A stretch of 64,000 bases of DNA. It comes from Primorskyibacter flagellatus (GTDB lineage: Bacteria > Pseudomonadota > Alphaproteobacteria > Rhodobacterales > Rhodobacteraceae). Location: positions 2,468,338 through 2,532,337 of the forward strand of contig NZ_BMFJ01000001.1 of assembly GCF_014638275.1 (NCBI RefSeq). Reading direction: 5' to 3'. Below are positions 42,647 to 53,866 of this stretch, piece by piece. The notes beneath the pieces were generated by a model. That model searched no databases and was not told where the DNA came from. It was given only the letters and a program-made list of their open reading frames with translations. Numbering within the stretch: position 1 is the stretch's first letter; every line of letters starts with the position of its first letter. A program made the position numbers and the translations under genes.

Positions 42647-44293
42647 TCACTTGCCCGCCCTGACGTCCGAGAGGGTCTTGGCGATTGTCAGAGCCTCGGG
42701 ATCGAGGAAGCAGTGGATCAGCGCGGGCCTGCCCGACTCCGTCGCGCGGTTGAAGGCGGCGGCGAAATCGGCGGTGTCATGCACCGTTTCGGCGTGGCAC
42801 CCCATTGCGGCGGCCATGGCCGCGAAGTCCGGGTTCTTCAGGTCGGTGGCGGAGACGCGTCCGGGGTATTCCCGCTCCTGATGCATGCGGATCGTGCCGA
42901 ACATGCCGTTGTCGATGACCAGCACGATGACGGGGATGTCGAACTGCGCCGCCGTCGCCAGTTCCTGCACCGTCATCATGATGTCGCCGTCCCCGGCCAC
43001 ACAGACCGACACCGCCCCGGGCCGCTGCCGTTTCGCCATGATCGCCGCCGGAAGGCCGTAGCCCATGGAGCCGGAGGTCGGAGCCAGCTGGCTGCCGTGA
43101 TCGCGGAAACGGTAGTGCCGGTTGATCCAGGTGGCGAAGTTGCCCGCCCCGTTGGTGATCGCCGCGTCGGGGCCGAGGGTGTCGCGCAGCCAGCAGATGA
43201 CCTCTCCCATCTGGAAGCGGCCGGGCAGAGGCAGTGGATCGGTGGACCAGTCGAGATAGTTCTGGCGGCAGGCATCGACCCAGTCGGAGTTGCGTTTCGG
43301 CGCGGGCAGGCCGGCGATGGCCTCGACAAAGCCGTCGGCGGTTCCGATCAGGCCGAGGCCAGGCTGGTAGACGCGGCCGACCTCCTCCGGATCGGGGTGG
43401 AGATGCACCAGCCGGTCGTCCCCCGGACCGATCGGCAGGAGCGTGTAGTTCTGCGACGGCATCTCCGACAGCCGCCCGCCGAGCAGAAGAAGCAGGTCGG
43501 CGTCCCTGATCGCCTTTACCAGCTTCGGGTTCGCGCCGATGGAAAGGTCACCGGCATAGTTCGGATGATCCGCCGGAAAGCTGCCGCCACGGCGGAATTC
43601 GACACAGACCGGCAGGGCGTGGCGTTCTGCAAAGCCGATCATCGCGTCGCGGGTCGCGCCGTGCCAGCCGCCGCCGCCAAGGATGACCATAGGGCGTTCC
43701 GCCTGTGCCAGCCGCTCGGTGAGGTCGGCTATCCCGGAGGCCGACGGGGTGATCGCGATCGGGGCTGCCTTCGGGGCGTCGGGCACCTCGGCCTCATCGA
43801 CAAGCATGTCTTCGGGCAGGGCGATCACCACGGGGCCGGGCCGGCCCTGCGTGGCAACCCGGAAGGCGCGGGCGAGCAGTTCGGGGATACGGGCGGCGTC
43901 GTCGATCTCGACCGCCCATTTGGCGATGGTGCCGAAGACCTGACCGTAGTCCCATTCCTGGAAGGCTTCGCGGTGCCGCATGTCGCGCGCGACCTGGCCG
44001 ACGAACAGGATCACCGGCGTGGAATCCTGCGCCGCGACATGGACCCCCGCCATGGCATTGGCCGCGCCGGGGCCGCGGGTGACGAAGCAGATGCCGGGGC
44101 GGCCGGTCAATTTGCCGTAGGCTTCGGCCATCATCGCCGCGCCACCTTCCTGCCGGCAGGTCAGCAGATCGACGCCCGATCCGATCAGCGCGTCCAGCAC
44201 GGAGAGATAGCTTTCCCCCGGCACGCAGGTGGCGCGGTCGACGCCCTGTATCAGCAGCTGGTCGACGAGGATGCGGGCACCGGTGCGGGTCAT
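42647..44293 (-). CDS. Thiamine diphosphate-dependent enzyme, acetolactate-synthase-like
   Basis: A 548-residue three-domain ThDP enzyme. The activating Glu is in VPGESYLSVLDALIG (about 22). The central domain has PMVILGGGGWHGATRDAM. The ThDP/Mg motif begins GDGDIMMTVQELATAAQFDI and ends VIDNGMFG, with SMGYGLPAAIMAK before it. Length and order match the acetolactate synthase-like group, but the gene is catabolic in context, with no small subunit or ilvC nearby. Substrate unknown; a 2-oxoacid decarboxylase or ligase role is likely. Coupled to the dipeptidase downstream. Confidence 0.87.
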   Translation of the reverse strand: MTRTGARILVDQLLIQGVDRATCVPGESYLSVLDALIGSGVDLLTCRQEGGAAMMAEAYGKLTGRPGICFVTRGPGAANAMAGVHVAAQDSTPVILFVGQVARDMRHREAFQEWDYGQVFGTIAKWAVEIDDAARIPELLARAFRVATQGRPGPVVIALPEDMLVDEAEVPDAPKAAPIAITPSASGIADLTERLAQAERPMVILGGGGWHGATRDAMIGFAERHALPVCVEFRRGGSFPADHPNYAGDLSIGANPKLVKAIRDADLLLLLGGRLSEMPSQNYTLLPIGPGDDRLVHLHPDPEEVGRVYQPGLGLIGTADGFVEAIAGLPAPKRNSDWVDACRQNYLDWSTDPLPLPGRFQMGEVICWLRDTLGPDAAITNGAGNFATWINRHYRFRDHGSQLAPTSGSMGYGLPAAIMAKRQRPGAVSVCVAGDGDIMMTVQELATAAQFDIPVIVLVIDNGMFGTIRMHQEREYPGRVSATDLKNPDFAAMAAAMGCHAETVHDTADFAAAFNRATESGRPALIHCFLDPEALTIAKTLSDVRAGK

Positions 44294-44477
44294 GTCTGGG
44301 GGTCCTTCGATTGGTCGCGCGCACCTTGGCGGGATCGTCGGGAAATGACCAGAGGGCGAGGCGTGTCGGACGCATCGCTGCGCCTTCGTCAGCCATGCAC
44401 CCCCTCACCTCAGCCCCCATTCCCGTAGACGAGAGGGAGCCCGGCGGGCGTCACTGTCCCTTTCTCTTTGGTTTCGC

Positions 44478-44532
44478 AAATATCCCGGGAGGGGGAGGCG
44501 CGTGAGCGCCGGGGGAGGGCAGCGCCCTCCCC
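44478..44532. repeat. CCCGGGATATTT element copy plus GC hairpin
   Basis: On the minus strand CCCGGGATATTTGCGAAACC occurs, a variant of the dispersed element at 37034 and 50517. It is followed by GGGGAGGGC (44512-44520) and GCCCTCCCC (44524-44532), a 9-bp stem with a three-base loop just after gbcB. This is a plausible terminator for the gbcA-gbcB operon, within the 254-bp gap to the ThDP gene. Confidence 0.55.
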
Positions 44533-44547
44533 TGCCGACGGTCGGGA

Positions 44548-45624
44548 TCAGACCTCGACCTCGACCTTGCCGATCGGGTGCGAGCAGCAGGCGAGGATCC
44601 AGCCGTCCTCGATGTCGTCGTCGGAAATGCCGCCGTTGTGCACCATGTGCACCTCGCCCGACAGCTTGCGCGTCTTGCAGGTGCCGCAGACTCCGAAGGT
44701 GCAGCCCGAGGGGATGTTCAGCCCGTTGGCGCGGGCCGCGGCGAGGATCGTGTCGGTCTCCCGCACCTTGGCGGTGACGCCCGACGACGCGAAGACCACC
44801 TCGGCCTTGGTGTCGTCGTCCGGGATCACGTCGTCGAGTTCCGGCAGGTCGGAGGCCTTTTCCACCGGCGCCTGGAAGCTTTCCTGATGGTAACGCTCCA
44901 TGTCGAAACCCAGCCCCGCCAGCGCCTCGCGCACGGCGGTCATGAAGGGTTCGGGGCCGCAGCAGAAGACCTCCCGCTCAAGGTAGTCGGGCGCCATCAG
45001 GCCCAGCATCAGCTGGTTGAACTGCCCCTCGAACCCGGTCCAGGGCTTGTAGGGTTCCGGCCCCTCGACCACCCATTTCAGGTGGATGCCGGGGACCCGG
45101 GCGGCCATGTGTTCCAGCCGGTCCTTGAAGATGATCTCCGACGGGCGGCGGGCGCAGTTGATGAAGACGATGTCGGGCGCGTCGCCGAGATCCCACATGA
45201 AGGTGGTCATCGACATGACGGGCGTGATGCCGGACCCGGCGGAGATGAACAGGTATTTCTCGGCAGGGTGATTGAAGTGGGTGAACAGCCCCGCTGGCGG
45301 GAAGGCGCGGAGGCGCACGCCGGGCTTGAGGTTCTCCATCATCCATCTGGTGCCGACCGAATCCGCCTGCGCCTTGGCCGTCACGGTGATCGAGCGGGGC
45401 CGCGAGGGGGACGAGGAGAGCGTGTAGGTGCGATGCACCGGCCCGCCCTCAACCGGGATTTCCAGCGTGATGAACTGGCCCGGCAGGTAGTCGAACAGCG
45501 CCCCGTCCGCAGACCGGAAGGTGAAGGAGGCCGTGTTGTGGTTCTCGGGCACGACAGTCACGCAGACGAGGTCCTGCGTACCGTCCCAGACGGGGCCGGA
45601 GGGGGATGGGATCAGGTCTTTCAT
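44548..45624 (-). CDS. gbcB: Glycine betaine monooxygenase reductase component
   Basis: A 358-residue flavin/NADH reductase with a fused C-terminal ferredoxin. The FAD site is HRTYTLSSSPSRP (RxYS), the NAD site is SAGSGITPVMSM and FCCGPEPFMTAVREAL. The [2Fe-2S] domain is IPSGCTFGVCGTCKTRKLSG (C-x4-C-x2-C), then LACCSHP. It feeds electrons to the Rieske oxygenase encoded immediately upstream. The ATG at 45624 (GGAG upstream) is preferred to a GTG at 45630 that overlaps the gbcA stop. Confidence 0.88.
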   Translation of the reverse strand: MKDLIPSPSGPVWDGTQDLVCVTVVPENHNTASFTFRSADGALFDYLPGQFITLEIPVEGGPVHRTYTLSSSPSRPRSITVTAKAQADSVGTRWMMENLKPGVRLRAFPPAGLFTHFNHPAEKYLFISAGSGITPVMSMTTFMWDLGDAPDIVFINCARRPSEIIFKDRLEHMAARVPGIHLKWVVEGPEPYKPWTGFEGQFNQLMLGLMAPDYLEREVFCCGPEPFMTAVREALAGLGFDMERYHQESFQAPVEKASDLPELDDVIPDDDTKAEVVFASSGVTAKVRETDTILAAARANGLNIPSGCTFGVCGTCKTRKLSGEVHMVHNGGISDDDIEDGWILACCSHPIGKVEVEV

Positions 45625-45626
45625 GC

Positions 45627-47160
<1,534 letters not shown>

Positions 47161-47385
47161 ATGCGTCCGGACCCAGGATGCGCGATTTGCGACGCAGCAG
47201 AAATTGAAAGAGACAAGCGCGGCAAAACTGTGCCCGGCGGACGGGCAGGCGCCGTCGATTCCCGCGAGGGCGTGCCGGAATTTTGGGCGGTGGCGGGCCA
47301 CCCTGCGCGGCATTGATCCCGGCGCGGCTTTCCCGGAAGGTCGGTAAAGGGCGCTGCCCGCCCGGAACGACATGAAAGGCCCGCC

Positions 47386-47985
47386 ATGCATTACGGCTCC
47401 GACCGCCCCGCCATCCTGCCGCACGATCCGTTCAAAGCCATCGTCGCGCCGCGCCCGATCGGCTGGATCGGCACCTTGAATGCCGAGGGGATCCCGAACC
47501 TCGCCCCTTATTCGTTTTTCATGCCGCTCGGGAACAATCCGCACATGATCGGCTTTACCAGCGAGGGGATGAAGCATTCGCCCGCCAATGCGCAGGCGCA
47601 GGGGGAATTCACCTTCTCTCTCGCGACGGAGCCGTTAAGCCACGCGATGAACGTCTCCTCGGGCGCACATCCGGACGGGGCCAACGAATTCGCCCTCGCC
47701 GGACTGACCGAAGGCACGCCGGTCGAAATCCGCACCCCTTTCGTGGCGGAGAGCCCGGCGGCGCTGGAATGCGTGACCGTTTCGGTAGAGCCGCTGAAGG
47801 ACCGGCACGGCAGGGCGCTGAACCGTTTCCTCGTGATTGGAGAGGTCGTCCGGACCCACATCCGCGACGAATATATCCGCGAAGGGCGCTTCGACACCGC
47901 CGCCGCCGCGCCGCTGGCGAGACTGGGCTACCGGGACTACGCGACGACGGATTCGCTCTGGGAACTGGCGCGACCGGACGACTGA
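47386..47985 (+). CDS. Flavin reductase-like domain protein
   Basis: A 199-residue FMN-binding split-barrel protein. FKAIVAPRPIGWIGTLNAEG, IPNLAPYSFFMPLGNNPHMI and VRTHIRDEYIREGRFD match the flavin reductase-like (FMN-binding) family. Such proteins either supply reduced flavin to a monooxygenase or act alone. It is divergent from gbcA across the riboswitch region, so it may share the betaine context, though GbcB already serves as reductase. ATG 47386 has AAAGG upstream. Confidence 0.88.
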   Translation: MHYGSDRPAILPHDPFKAIVAPRPIGWIGTLNAEGIPNLAPYSFFMPLGNNPHMIGFTSEGMKHSPANAQAQGEFTFSLATEPLSHAMNVSSGAHPDGANEFALAGLTEGTPVEIRTPFVAESPAALECVTVSVEPLKDRHGRALNRFLVIGEVVRTHIRDEYIREGRFDTAAAAPLARLGYRDYATTDSLWELARPDD

Positions 47986-48006
47986 GAGGACTGCCCCACG
48001 GGGAAG

Positions 48007-48083
48007 TGGTGACCCCGACAGGATTCGAACCTGTAACCTGCCCCTTAGGAGGGGGCTGCTCTATCCAGTTGAGCCACGGGGTC
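48007..48083 (-). tRNA. tRNA-Arg, anticodon CCU
   Basis: On the minus strand GACCCCG (7-bp acceptor arm) pairs with CGGGGTC. The D arm contains GGCTCAACTGGATAGAGC. The anticodon stem GCCCC...GGGGC encloses loop CTCCTAA, giving anticodon CCU, which reads AGG. The T arm is CAGGTTCGAATCCTG. After discriminator A the CCA end is encoded. This is a complete cloverleaf of 77 nt including CCA. Confidence 0.95.
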
Positions 48084-48252
48084 GGCCGCGGACCTCTTAG
48101 CGGACCGGGGCGGGATTGTCATGCCCGCATCCGCCCCGGGGATGACAAATTCGCCGCCCCCCAAAGGTGGCGCACCGGGTGTGCCGGCCTTCACGCTTGA
48201 TCGGTCCGGCGCTGCGGGTTATCGTTCAAGTCCAATCTACAGGACAATTTTC

Positions 48253-49275
48253 GTGCCCCCATCCGACCGCCGTCCGCTGACGCTCCGCGATGTATCCGAA
48301 GCGTCAGGCGTTTCGGAAATGACTGTCAGCCGGGTGCTGCGCAACCGGGGCGACGTGTCCCCAACGACCCGACAGAAGGTACTGGAGGCCGCGCGCCAGC
48401 TTGGCTACGTGCCGAACAAGATCGCCGGCGCACTGGCGAGCCAAAGGGTCAACCTCGTCGCGGTCATCATCCCTTCGATGTCCAACATGGTGTTTCCGGA
48501 GGTGATGACCGGGATCAGCCGCGTGCTGGAGGAAACGGAGCTTCAGCCGGTCGTGGGCGTCACGGACTACCTGCCGGAAAAGGAGGAGAAGGTCCTTTAC
48601 GAGATGCTCTCCTGGCGGCCCTCCGGCGTCATCATCGCGGGGCTGGAGCATTCGGATGCGTCGCGCGCGATGCTGGCGGCAGCCGGGATCCCGGTGATCG
48701 AGATCATGGATACGGACGGAACGCCGGTTGATTCCGCCGTCGGGATATCGCACCGCCGCGCGGGCCGGGAGATGGCGAAGGCGATCCTTGCCGCGGGTTA
48801 TCGGCGGATCGGCTACATGGGCACGCGGCTTGGCCTGGACCACCGCGCGCGCAAGCGGTTCGAGGGATTCACCGAGGCGCTGGCCAAGGGCGGCGTGGAG
48901 ATCGAGGACCAGGAATTCTATACGAACGGCTCTGCCCTCGGGAAGGGGCGGGAGATGACGGCGGCGATGATGGCGCGGTCTCCGGAACTGGATTTCCTGT
49001 ATTATTCCAACGATATGATCGGAGCCGGGGGGCTGCTCTGGATGCGCGAACAGGGGTATGACGTGCCCGGCGCGGTCGGCATGGCGGGGTTCAACGACGT
49101 TCAGCTTCTGCACGGGCTGCCAAGCAAGCTGGCCACCATGGACAGCTGCCGGCAGGAGATCGGGCGGCGCGCGGCGGAAATCATCCTTGCCCGGCTGAAC
49201 GGCGAGGACGCGCCTTCGGGCAAGGTGGAACTGACGCCGGTCATCAACCCCGGCGACACGCTGCGCGCGCCCTGA
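48253..49275 (+). CDS. LacI-family transcriptional regulator
   Basis: A 340-residue regulator. The N-terminal HTH is LTLRDVSEASGVSEMTVSRV, LRNRGDVSPTTRQKVLEAA, followed by the hinge LGYVPN. The periplasmic-binding-like domain has VVIIPSMSNMVFPEVM, GVIIAGLEHSDASRAML and YYSNDMIGAGGLLWM. It resembles GntR/LacI gluconate-type repressors. The GTG at 48253 with AGGA upstream is chosen; a longer frame to 48121 has non-conserved sequence. Three bases separate it from ycaQ. Its target may be the sugar-acid genes elsewhere; none adjoins it. Confidence 0.9.
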   Translation: MPPSDRRPLTLRDVSEASGVSEMTVSRVLRNRGDVSPTTRQKVLEAARQLGYVPNKIAGALASQRVNLVAVIIPSMSNMVFPEVMTGISRVLEETELQPVVGVTDYLPEKEEKVLYEMLSWRPSGVIIAGLEHSDASRAMLAAAGIPVIEIMDTDGTPVDSAVGISHRRAGREMAKAILAAGYRRIGYMGTRLGLDHRARKRFEGFTEALAKGGVEIEDQEFYTNGSALGKGREMTAAMMARSPELDFLYYSNDMIGAGGLLWMREQGYDVPGAVGMAGFNDVQLLHGLPSKLATMDSCRQEIGRRAAEIILARLNGEDAPSGKVELTPVINPGDTLRAP

Positions 49276-49278
49276 GCC

Positions 49279-50481
49279 ATGGCGCGCCCGGTTCTGGACA
49301 ATCGCGCCGCGCGGCGGCTGTTCCTGCACCGGCATCTGCTTGGCGAAGCTCCGGCGGGGCCGGGCAAGGGGGAGGACCTTCTGTCTGTCATCCGGGCACT
49401 TGGTTTCGTCCAGGTGGATTCGGTCAGCACGGTCGAACGGGCGCATCACATGATCCTGTTCGCCCGCCGTCCCGCCTATCGCCCCAAGGCGCTGGCGCGG
49501 CTGATCGAGAAGGACAGGGCGCTGTTCGAGCACTGGACGCACGACGCCTCCATCATCCCGGCGGAGTTCTACCGCTACTGGCACCTGCCGTTCGAACGGT
49601 CGCGGGCGAGCCTGACGGAAAAATGGAAGAACTGGCAGGGTGAAGCCTATGTGGACGAGCTTGACAGGGTGCTGGCGCATGTCGGCGATCACGGGCCGGT
49701 GCGGTCCTCTGACCTGATCGCGGAGGAGCACCGCGGGCAGTCGGGCGGCTGGTGGAACTGGCATCCTTCAAAGGCTGCGCTGGAGTTCCTGTGGCGGACC
49801 GGATCGCTGGCCATTTCGGGGCGTCAGGGATTTCAGAAATTCTATGATCTTCCGGAACGCTGCTATCCCCTGCCCTGCGCCGAAGCGCGGCCAGAGCCTG
49901 AAGAGGCGGTCGAATGGTTCTGCCGTGAGGCGCTGAACCGGCTTGGTTTCGCGACCTCGGGAGAGATCGCGGCCTTCTGGGCACATGTCACGCCGGCGGA
50001 GGCGAAGGACTGGGTGGCGCGGGCCCTAGCAACGGGCCGGGTGCAGGAGGTCGACGTGATCGGCCACGACGGCAAGGCGCGCCGTTCAGTCGCCTGGCCG
50101 GGTGTGGCGGAGGAGGCGGCGGCCTTGCCGGAGGCCCCGGGGCGGGTGCGGGTATTGTCGCCCTTCGACCCGGCGCTGCGCGACAGGAACCGGGCGGAGA
50201 GGCTGTTCGGCTTCTTCTATCGCATTGAAATCTTTGTGCCTGCGGAGAAACGCCAATACGGGTACTACGTCTTTCCTATCCTCGAAGGCGAAAGCGTGAT
50301 CGGGCGGATCGACATGAAATCGGACCGGGAGGCCGGGGTCCTGGAGGTCAGCAAGCTGTGGCTGGAACCGGGGGTGCGGGCGTCGAAAGGGCGGCTGGCG
50401 AAACTGGAGGCGGAGCTGGGCCGGATGGCGCGGTTCGTCGATTGCGCAGAGGTCAGGATCGCGCCGGACTGGGTGCAGTAG
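49279..50481 (+). CDS. YcaQ-family (AlkX-type) winged-helix DNA glycosylase
   Basis: A 400-residue protein of the YcaQ/HTH_42 family. LGFVQVDSVSTVERAHHMIL contains the QVD pair of the active region, followed by WTHDASIIPAEFYRYW and HPSKAALEFLWRTGSLAISG (winged helices). E. coli YcaQ unhooks DNA interstrand crosslinks and removes alkylated bases; related members make self-resistance to genotoxins. Here no biosynthetic cluster is adjacent. It follows the LacI regulator at three bases. Length fits the family. Confidence 0.87.
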   Translation: MARPVLDNRAARRLFLHRHLLGEAPAGPGKGEDLLSVIRALGFVQVDSVSTVERAHHMILFARRPAYRPKALARLIEKDRALFEHWTHDASIIPAEFYRYWHLPFERSRASLTEKWKNWQGEAYVDELDRVLAHVGDHGPVRSSDLIAEEHRGQSGGWWNWHPSKAALEFLWRTGSLAISGRQGFQKFYDLPERCYPLPCAEARPEPEEAVEWFCREALNRLGFATSGEIAAFWAHVTPAEAKDWVARALATGRVQEVDVIGHDGKARRSVAWPGVAEEAAALPEAPGRVRVLSPFDPALRDRNRAERLFGFFYRIEIFVPAEKRQYGYYVFPILEGESVIGRIDMKSDREAGVLEVSKLWLEPGVRASKGRLAKLEAELGRMARFVDCAEVRIAPDWVQ

Positions 50482-50495
50482 GCTGATGCCGGAAC

Positions 50496-50545
50496 GAGGG
50501 GCGCTGCCCCTCGTGCTCCCCGGGATATTTCCGGCAAGATGAAAG
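50496..50545. repeat. CCCCGGGATATTT element with GAGGGGC hairpin
   Basis: GAGGGGC (50496-50502) and GCCCCTC (50506-50512) form a hairpin, followed by CTCCCCGGGATATTTCCGGC, then AAGATGAAAG. The same core and GCAAGATGAA arm occur at 37034. It sits between convergent ycaQ and coxM-type genes, where a terminator is expected. Confidence 0.62.
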
Positions 50546-50574
50546 GGGGGCCGTCGCCCCCCGTTTCAGTTATT

Positions 50575-51360
50575 TCAGCAGGCGGCGACGGCGCGGCCGG
50601 TCAGCACCTTTACGAGATGCGCGCGGTATTCGGCAGAACCGTGCAGATCGGAGATCATGTCGTCCGATGGCACCGACAGGCCTTTGATCGCATCGGCGGA
50701 GAAGTTGGACGCCAGCGCCTCCTCGGCTTCCTTCCAGCGGAAGACGCCGTTGTTCGAGGCACCCGTCACGCCGACGCCGACCCGGTCGCCGTATTTCGCG
50801 ACAAACACGCCGGTCAGCGGGAAGCGGGAGGCGGGCTGTTCGAACTTCTGGTAGTTCGAGGCGGCGGGGATCGGGAATTTCACGCCGGTCACGATCTCTC
50901 CCTCCTCCAGTGCGGTGGCGAACATGCCCTGGAAGAAGTCATCCGCCGGGATTTCGCGCGCATTGGTCATCACGGTGCCCTGGCAGGCCATGATCGCGGC
51001 GGGATAGCAGGCGGAAGGGTCGTTGTTGGCGACCGAACCACCGATGGTGCCGCGGTTGCGGACCGCCGGGTCGCCGATCTTCGCCACGAGAGCGGACAGG
51101 CCGGGAAAGGTCGACGCGGTCTCTTTTACGACCGTGGCATGGTTGGTGGCGCCCTTGATCGTGAGGGTTCCTCCATCGGAGGAGACGCCAACGAGGTCCT
51201 TGATGCCAAGCAGGCTGACCAGCGTACCGGGCTGGTTCAGGCGCTGTTTCAGCGTCGGGATCAGGGTCTGGCCGCCGGAAAGGGGCTGGGCATCCTCGTC
51301 CTTCAGCGCGGCCAGCGCCTCGTCGAGCGTCGCGGGTTTCACGAATTCGAAATTGTACAT
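50575..51360 (-). CDS. coxM: CO dehydrogenase-like medium (FAD) subunit
   Basis: A 261-residue FAD-binding subunit of the xanthine dehydrogenase/CO dehydrogenase family. FEFVKPATLDEALAAL, SGGQTLIPTLKQRL (FAD loop), VAKIGDPAVRNRGTIGGSVA and PSACYPAAIMA are family motifs. It transfers electrons from the [2Fe-2S] subunit to a quinone or other acceptor. It is the last gene in the minus-strand order coxG, coxS, coxL, coxM typical of form II clusters. coxL ends 52 bp upstream. Confidence 0.92.
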   Translation of the reverse strand: MYNFEFVKPATLDEALAALKDEDAQPLSGGQTLIPTLKQRLNQPGTLVSLLGIKDLVGVSSDGGTLTIKGATNHATVVKETASTFPGLSALVAKIGDPAVRNRGTIGGSVANNDPSACYPAAIMACQGTVMTNAREIPADDFFQGMFATALEEGEIVTGVKFPIPAASNYQKFEQPASRFPLTGVFVAKYGDRVGVGVTGASNNGVFRWKEAEEALASNFSADAIKGLSVPSDDMISDLHGSAEYRAHLVKVLTGRAVAAC

Positions 51361-51411
51361 CTTATCAACTCCCTGAGGTGGAGCGCCGCCCCTGTTGCGG
51401 GGCAGCGTAGA

Positions 51412-53778
51412 TCATTTGTTCATGGCCGACCAGACGCGGGACGGCGAGAGCGGCATGTCGATATGCGCAACCGCGTGGCCATTCCGGTTCAGCGCGTCGA
51501 GCACCGCGTTTACCAGCGCGGGCGGAGAGCCGATCGCCCCGGCCTCCCCGCAGCCCTTCACGCCAAGCGGGTTGTGCGTGCAGGGGGTCTGGCAGGAGTG
51601 GTCCACGGTGATCATCGGCAGGTCCGCCGCGCGGGGCATGGCGTAATCCATGTAGGAAGCGGAGAGGAGCTGGCCGTCCGCGTCGTAGGAGCAGTTCTCA
51701 AGCAGCGCCTGACCGATCCCCTGCCCCACGCCGCCCTGCACCTGACCTTCGACGATCATCGGGTTGATGACGTTGCCGAAATCGTCCGCAGCGGTGAAGG
51801 AAAGCACGTCGACCTTGCCGGTGTCCTCATCCACCTCGACCTCGCAGATGTAGGTGCCGGAGGGATAAGTGAAGTTGGCCGGGTCGTAGAAGGCCGTCTC
51901 CTCAAGCCCCGGTTCAATCTGGTCGAGCGGGTAGTTGTGCGGGACGTAGGCGGCCAGAGTCACATCGCCCCAGTTCAGCGACTTGTCGGTGCCCGCGACG
52001 GTGAACTTGCCATCTTTAAGTTCAATATCGCTGTCAGAGGCCTCCATGATATGGGCGGCGATCTTCTTGGCCTTGTTGATGACCTTCTCCGCCGCGCGCA
52101 CCATGGCCGAACCACCGACCGCGATAGAGCGGGATCCGTAGGTGCCCATGCCCATGGGGGTGTTGGCAGTGTCGCCGTGCACAATCTCAACCTGATCGGC
52201 GGAGATGCCGATCATGTCGGCGATGACCTGCGGGAAGGTCGTCTCGTGTCCCTGTCCGTGGCTGTGCGATCCGGTCATGACGACAATTCCGCCGGTCGCG
52301 TTGACGCGCACGGTGGCGGATTCGTAGAGCCCGGCGCGGGCACCGAGCTGACCAACGAGGTTGGAGGGCGCGATGCCGCAGGCTTCGATATAGTTCGAAA
52401 TCCCGAGGCCGCGCAGTTTGCCCTTCGCCTTGGACTCGGCGGCGCGGGCGTCGAAGCCCTTCACGTCCGCCAGCTCCAGCGCCTTGTCGAGCGTGGCGTG
52501 GTAGTTGCCGGTGTCGTATTCGACGGCCACCGGGGTGGCATAGGGGAACATGTCCGTCGTGATGAAGTTCTGGCGGCGCAGTTCGGCAGGATCGACACCA
52601 AGTTCGCGCGCGGCCTTGTCGATCACGCGTTCCAGCTGAAAGGTCGCCTCGGGCCGGCCGGCGCCGCGATAGGCATCGACGGGAACGGTGTTGGTGAAGA
52701 CAGCCTTCACGTTCACGTAGACCAGAGGCGTGCGGTAGTTGCCCGCCATCAGCGTGCCATGCAGCCAAGTCGGGACCGAGGGCGCGAAAGTCGACAGGTA
52801 GGCACCCATGTTGGCGTAGGTGTCGGTGCGCACGGCGGTGAAGTTATTGTCCGCATCAAGCGCCAGTTCGATCTTCGTCACATGGTCGCGGCCATGGGCA
52901 TCCGAGATGAAGGCTTCCGACCTGGTGGAGGTCCATTTCACGGGGCGTTTCAGCTGTTTGGCAGCGAAGGTGCAGAAGGCTTCCTCCGCGTAATGGAAGA
53001 TCTTGGTGCCGAAGCCGCCGCCGACATCCGGGGCCACCACGCGCAGCTTGTGTTCCGGGATGCCGAGCACGAAGGCGCCCATGAGCAGGCGGATCACATG
53101 CGGGTTCTGCGAGGTGGTGTAGAGCGTCGACATGCCGTCGTGGGCGGTATAGTCGCCAACAGCCACGCGCGGCTCCATCGGGTTGGCGACGAGGCGGTTG
53201 TTCACCAGTTCCAGTGTGGTGACATGGGCGGCCTTGGCGAAGGCCTCCTCGACGGCCGCCTTGTTCTCTTCCACGAAGCCCCAGTCGTAGCAGAGATTCG
53301 AGGTCAGGTCGTCATGGACCTTGGTCGCGCCCTGCTCGCAGGCCTTCTTCATGTCGATGACGGCGGGCAGTTCGTCGTAGTCCACGACAATCGCCTCGGC
53401 GGCGTCGCGGGCCTCGTCGAGGCTGTCGGCGACCACGGCGGCGATGATCTCACCCACGTGGCGGATCTTGCCCTCGGCCATGATCGGATGCTTGGGTTCC
53501 TGCATGGGCTGGCCGTGTTTGTCCGTCACCTGCCAGCCGCAGGGCAGACCGCCGACGCCTTCGAAATCCTTCGCGGTGAAGATGCGGTGCACGCCGGGCA
53601 TGTCAGCGGCCGAGTCCGTATCGACCGCGTTCAGCGTGGCATGGGCCACGTCGGCGCGCAGGAAGTGGACGTGAAGCTGTTTGGCAAGGTTGATGTCGTC
53701 GGTGTAGCGACCGGTTCCGGTCAGAAAACGCAGGTCTTCGCGCCGCTTGGTGCTGGCGCCGATGCCGTCCTTGGGCAT
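51412..53778 (-). CDS. coxL: CO dehydrogenase-like large (molybdopterin) subunit, form II
   Basis: A 788-residue molybdenum hydroxylase large subunit. [16 protein letters not shown] is the MGD/Moco motif and [19 protein letters not shown] carries the catalytic Glu. The active-site loop is AYRGAGR (about 369-375), the signature of form II enzymes, not the AYXCSFR of form I that oxidises atmospheric CO. The in vivo substrate is therefore uncertain. ATG 53778 has AGGAGG at good spacing; an in-frame ATG six bases upstream is too close to it. It follows coxS with an 88-bp gap. Confidence 0.93.
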   Translation of the reverse strand: MPKDGIGASTKRREDLRFLTGTGRYTDDINLAKQLHVHFLRADVAHATLNAVDTDSAADMPGVHRIFTAKDFEGVGGLPCGWQVTDKHGQPMQEPKHPIMAEGKIRHVGEIIAAVVADSLDEARDAAEAIVVDYDELPAVIDMKKACEQGATKVHDDLTSNLCYDWGFVEENKAAVEEAFAKAAHVTTLELVNNRLVANPMEPRVAVGDYTAHDGMSTLYTTSQNPHVIRLLMGAFVLGIPEHKLRVVAPDVGGGFGTKIFHYAEEAFCTFAAKQLKRPVKWTSTRSEAFISDAHGRDHVTKIELALDADNNFTAVRTDTYANMGAYLSTFAPSVPTWLHGTLMAGNYRTPLVYVNVKAVFTNTVPVDAYRGAGRPEATFQLERVIDKAARELGVDPAELRRQNFITTDMFPYATPVAVEYDTGNYHATLDKALELADVKGFDARAAESKAKGKLRGLGISNYIEACGIAPSNLVGQLGARAGLYESATVRVNATGGIVVMTGSHSHGQGHETTFPQVIADMIGISADQVEIVHGDTANTPMGMGTYGSRSIAVGGSAMVRAAEKVINKAKKIAAHIMEASDSDIELKDGKFTVAGTDKSLNWGDVTLAAYVPHNYPLDQIEPGLEETAFYDPANFTYPSGTYICEVEVDEDTGKVDVLSFTAADDFGNVINPMIVEGQVQGGVGQGIGQALLENCSYDADGQLLSASYMDYAMPRAADLPMITVDHSCQTPCTHNPLGVKGCGEAGAIGSPPALVNAVLDALNRNGHAVAHIDMPLSPSRVWSAMNK

Positions 53779-53866
53779 GGTCATTCCTCCCTTAGTTCGG
53801 GTGCTCTCCCGTGCACCCCACGGTAGTGCCCGCGGCCGGCCCTCCCGCCTGCCGCGTCCCGTCGTC

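Noticed and set aside
42713-44428. A 571-codon plus-strand frame opposite the ThDP enzyme.
   Set aside because: No motif; the ThDP enzyme on the minus strand is complete.
48007-48083. tRNA-Arg(CCU) as an integration site for an island.
   Set aside because: No integrase and no visible duplication of the tRNA 3' end in the window; flanking genes look native.
51412-53778. Form I, CO-oxidising CoxL.
   Set aside because: The active-site loop is AYRGAGR, not AYXCSFR, so CO oxidation cannot be assumed.
50539-53826. A 1095-codon open frame on the plus strand opposite coxM and coxL.
   Set aside because: Shadow of high-GC coding on the minus strand; the minus-strand proteins have all catalytic motifs, and the plus frame has none.
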